Shown here: in pieces, positions 62,377 to 64,000 of the stretch | How the letters are laid out: every line of letters begins with the position of its first letter | How positions within the stretch are numbered: position 1 is the first letter of the stretch | Assembly (NCBI RefSeq): GCF_900046475.1 | Contig: NZ_FCOU01000003.1 | Location: 558,122 to 622,121, forward strand | Source of the DNA: Collinsella ihumii | Lineage (GTDB): Bacteria > Actinomycetota > Coriobacteriia > Coriobacteriales > Coriobacteriaceae | Length of the DNA: 64,000 nucleotides | Direction of reading: 5' to 3' | The notes under the pieces: model-generated | The model's database searches: none | Told to the model about the DNA's origin: nothing | Seen by the model: only the letters and a program-made list of their open reading frames with translations | Made by a program: the position numbers and the translations under genes

Positions 62377-63483
62377 ATGACGGCATCGAGAAACCCATTT
62401 ACCCCGACCTTTGGTGTTGTGCCTTTCGTCATGGCCGGACGCGACGAGCAGATAAGCAATATCCTGAATGCGCTCGATAACGGCCCGGGCGATCCAAATC
62501 TCTCGACCATCTTTATCGGCGCTCGCGGAACGGGAAAGACCGCGCTGCTCATGTACCTCGCGCGTCAAGCCCAGCAATACGGCTGGATCGCCGTCAGCGT
62601 CTCCGCTCTCCCGGGCATGTTGGAAGACATATATGAGCAAAGCCTCGAGAAAGCGCGGGAGTTCGTCTCGTCTGAAAACCAACATCATCTGACGGGAGTA
62701 AACGTCGGAGGTGTTTTCGGCGTTTCATGGGAACGTTCGTCCCCGGAAACCGGTAATTGGCGCACGCGGATGACCCGTCTGCTTAACGAACTTGAAGAAC
62801 AGAACGTGGGGCTTCTTATCACCGTAGACGAGGTGCGCGTGACTCTCGACGAAATGGTCGCGCTGGCTGCCACATATCAGCTGTTCGTTGGAGAGGGCAG
62901 GCGAATCGGGCTCCTTATGGCGGGCCTCCCCCATCAGGTATCCGCACTGCTGCGTAACGAGAATATTTCGTTTTTGCGCCGAGCGGCCCAGTATCACATG
63001 GAGCGCATTCCGGACTACGAGGTCATCGATGCGCTGCGCAAGACGATCGAGGCGGAGGGCCGCACGGCATCCGATCAAGAACTGGCTCGAATGGCCGAAG
63101 CATCGCAGGGCTTCCCGTATATGATCCAACTCGTCGGGTCGAGGGTCTGGTCTCAGCACCCCGAAATGAAACGCATCAGCTCCCAAGACGTGAAGCGCGG
63201 CATAGACATGGCGCGCAACGACATGCGCACGCGCGTGCTCGACGCGGCATATCGGGAGCTCTCCGAAGGCGACCTGCGCTTTCTCGAGGCGATGCTTGAA
63301 GACGAAGGGGCCAGCCGCGTGTCCGATATCGCGCATCGCCTCGGGGTCTCAAGCGGCTACGCCGCGCAGTACAAGCGTAGGCTGCTCGAACAGGGCGTCA
63401 TCGGCGAGCGCGGCCGCAGAATCGTCGACTTCGACATCCCGTTTTTCAGGGAGTACCTTGAGGGGATGAGGAGTAGCGAGTGA
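62377..63483 (+). CDS. AAA+ ATPase with C-terminal winged helix
   Basis: A 368-residue Orc/Cdc6- or STAND-like ATPase. Walker A GARGTGKTA is at residues 48-56; the Walker B is LLITVDEVR near 150. The C-terminal part holds a winged-helix-like region (SDIAHRLGVSSGYAAQYKRRLLEQGV). It is a common stand-alone ATPase on mobile or variable regions of actinobacteria; its function is unknown. AAGGAG lies 4 nt before the ATG. The IS21-like end begins 29 nt after the stop. Confidence 0.8.
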   Translation: MTASRNPFTPTFGVVPFVMAGRDEQISNILNALDNGPGDPNLSTIFIGARGTGKTALLMYLARQAQQYGWIAVSVSALPGMLEDIYEQSLEKAREFVSSENQHHLTGVNVGGVFGVSWERSSPETGNWRTRMTRLLNELEEQNVGLLITVDEVRVTLDEMVALAATYQLFVGEGRRIGLLMAGLPHQVSALLRNENISFLRRAAQYHMERIPDYEVIDALRKTIEAEGRTASDQELARMAEASQGFPYMIQLVGSRVWSQHPEMKRISSQDVKRGIDMARNDMRTRVLDAAYRELSEGDLRFLEAMLEDEGASRVSDIAHRLGVSSGYAAQYKRRLLEQGVIGERGRRIVDFDIPFFREYLEGMRSSE

Positions 63484-63512
63484 CGGAGGCTGTCTACTTG
63501 AGTAATCGCGCC

Positions 63513-63844
63513 TGTTAGCACCCTCGGTATCGCGATTCGGCACCGCTCCATCCATCGCCCGATATTGCCGTTCGGCACCAGCCGTATTCCCGTTCGGCAC
63601 CGCCTCCGCCTACGCTCGGCTCGCCATGCAACCGAGAGAGAAGGAGGCAAGACATGGCGAGGAAGATCAGGGCCAGGGAGGTCCTGCGGCTGCTCGAGTC
63701 GGGCATGTCGCGAAACGCGATCGCGAGGTCGCAGGGAATGCCGAAGCACAGCGTCCAGGCGGTGTCCGAGGCCGCCGAGGCGGCGGGGATCGGCTGGGCG
63801 GAGGCCGAGGGGATGTCGGATGCGGAGGCCTACGCGCTGCTGTT
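63513..63844 (+). mobile_element. IS21-family element, left end (interrupted)
   Basis: The left end starts TGTTAGCACCC at 63513. Between 63530 and 63600, three spaced copies of TTCGGCACC occur, the multiple-repeat terminal pattern of IS21-type elements. It contains the 5' end of the IstA-like transposase gene. The element is cut at about 63844 by an IS3-family insertion, so the rest lies outside or is lost. Confidence 0.75.
63654..63844 (+). pseudogene. istA: IstA-like transposase, truncated N-terminus
   Basis: The frame starts MARKIRAREVLRLLESGMSR with GGAGG about 9 nt upstream. It carries the N-terminal helix-turn-helix of IS21 transposases (NAIARSQGMPKHSVQAV) and the EAYALLF block that normally leads to a Pro, after which the IS3 end begins. 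About 64 codons remain. Confidence 0.75.
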
Positions 63845-64000
63845 TGAATTTGCCCCGATTCCGTTTACATCCTTACGCCGCCGTTTTGGCGGCGCCCTCC
63901 ATATGCCTCGCCTCGAACTCCTCGGGGCTGAGGTGCCCCAGCGCCGAGTGGATCCGCACCCGGTTGTAGAAGCACTCGATGTACTCGAAGATCTCGAGGG
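63845..64000 (-). mobile_element. IS3-family element, right-end part (leaves the window)
   Basis: The element end TGAATTTGCCCCGATTCC lies at the junction with the truncated istA. On the minus strand it contains the C-terminus of an IS3/IS150-type transposase. The rest is outside the window. The exact boundary is uncertain by a few bases. Confidence 0.7.
63873..64000 (-). CDS. IS3-family transposase OrfB, C-terminal part
   Basis: The 41 visible residues read [20 protein letters not shown], then [15 protein letters not shown], ending AAKTAA. The (F/Y)EYIE.FYN..R.HS.LG..SP.E(F/Y)E pattern is the C-terminal end of the DDE integrase domain of IS3-family OrfB. The catalytic residues lie outside the window. 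Confidence 0.85.
   Translation of the reverse strand, partial: LEIFEYIECFYNRVRIHSALGHLSPEEFEARHMEGAAKTAA

Overview
The window is a high-GC chromosome segment, probably from a Coriobacteriia gut actinobacterium close to Collinsella. This is an inference from codon bias, a Firmicutes-style T-box on pheST, a monoderm Tad pilus locus and sugar-diacid catabolism; no 16S gene is present to prove it. Almost every gene carries a clear Shine-Dalgarno. No rRNA, CRISPR array or prophage is seen.

Layout: (1) 1-4399, minus strand: phosphonate uptake genes phnD-phnC-phnE-phnE running into phnG of a C-P lyase operon that leaves the window. (2) 4.9-8.1 kb: two small paralogous membrane proteins, then a LysR regulator divergent from a PLP-dependent aromatic/glutamate-type decarboxylase. 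(3) 8.2-14.6 kb: housekeeping genes (tatD, rsmA, metG, rsmI), a GH5-like protein lacking the usual catalytic acid/base, and tRNA-Phe. (4) 14.7-24.6 kb: a complete-looking Tad/Flp pilus operon on the minus strand (cpaB-tadZ-tadA-tadB-tadC-flp-...-tadE-tadG-tadE-DUF192), with no prepilin peptidase and no secretin. (5) 24.8-38.6 kb: rsgA, then a sugar-diacid (glucarate/galactarate) regulon: GntP-like permease, two glucarate dehydratases, a DapA-family aldolase, tartronate semialdehyde reductase, glycerate kinase and an MBL hydrolase on the minus strand, with galactarate dehydratase and a CdaR-type regulator divergent on the plus strand. (6) 39.1-44.9 kb: two tandem paralogous P-type cation ATPases, each preceded by the same structured leader RNA, with compensatory base changes between the copies. 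(7) 45.4-56 kb: pyruvate kinase, an orphan Vsr/DUF559-like nuclease-fold protein, a phospholipase-C-like protein, pheT and pheS behind a Phe T-box, an M32 carboxypeptidase and an SPFH protein. (8) 56-62 kb: a DUF4012 gene whose 5' end is interrupted by a 127-bp perfect copy of the pheT start, then glmM, a VanZ-like gene and a dTDP-glucose 4,6-dehydratase. (9) 61.9-64 kb: a lower-GC region with an AAA ATPase, then an IS21-family element interrupted by an IS3-family element that leaves the window.

Most worth a second look: the duplicated, covarying ATPase leader RNA (41821-41901 and 44942-45019); the pheT fragment with a Tn5-end-like palindrome at 58053-58214, which is either an unusual rearrangement or an assembly artefact; the GH5 protein with its catalytic Glu replaced; a family of intergenic GGGGAC repeats; and a 212-bp MITE-like element.
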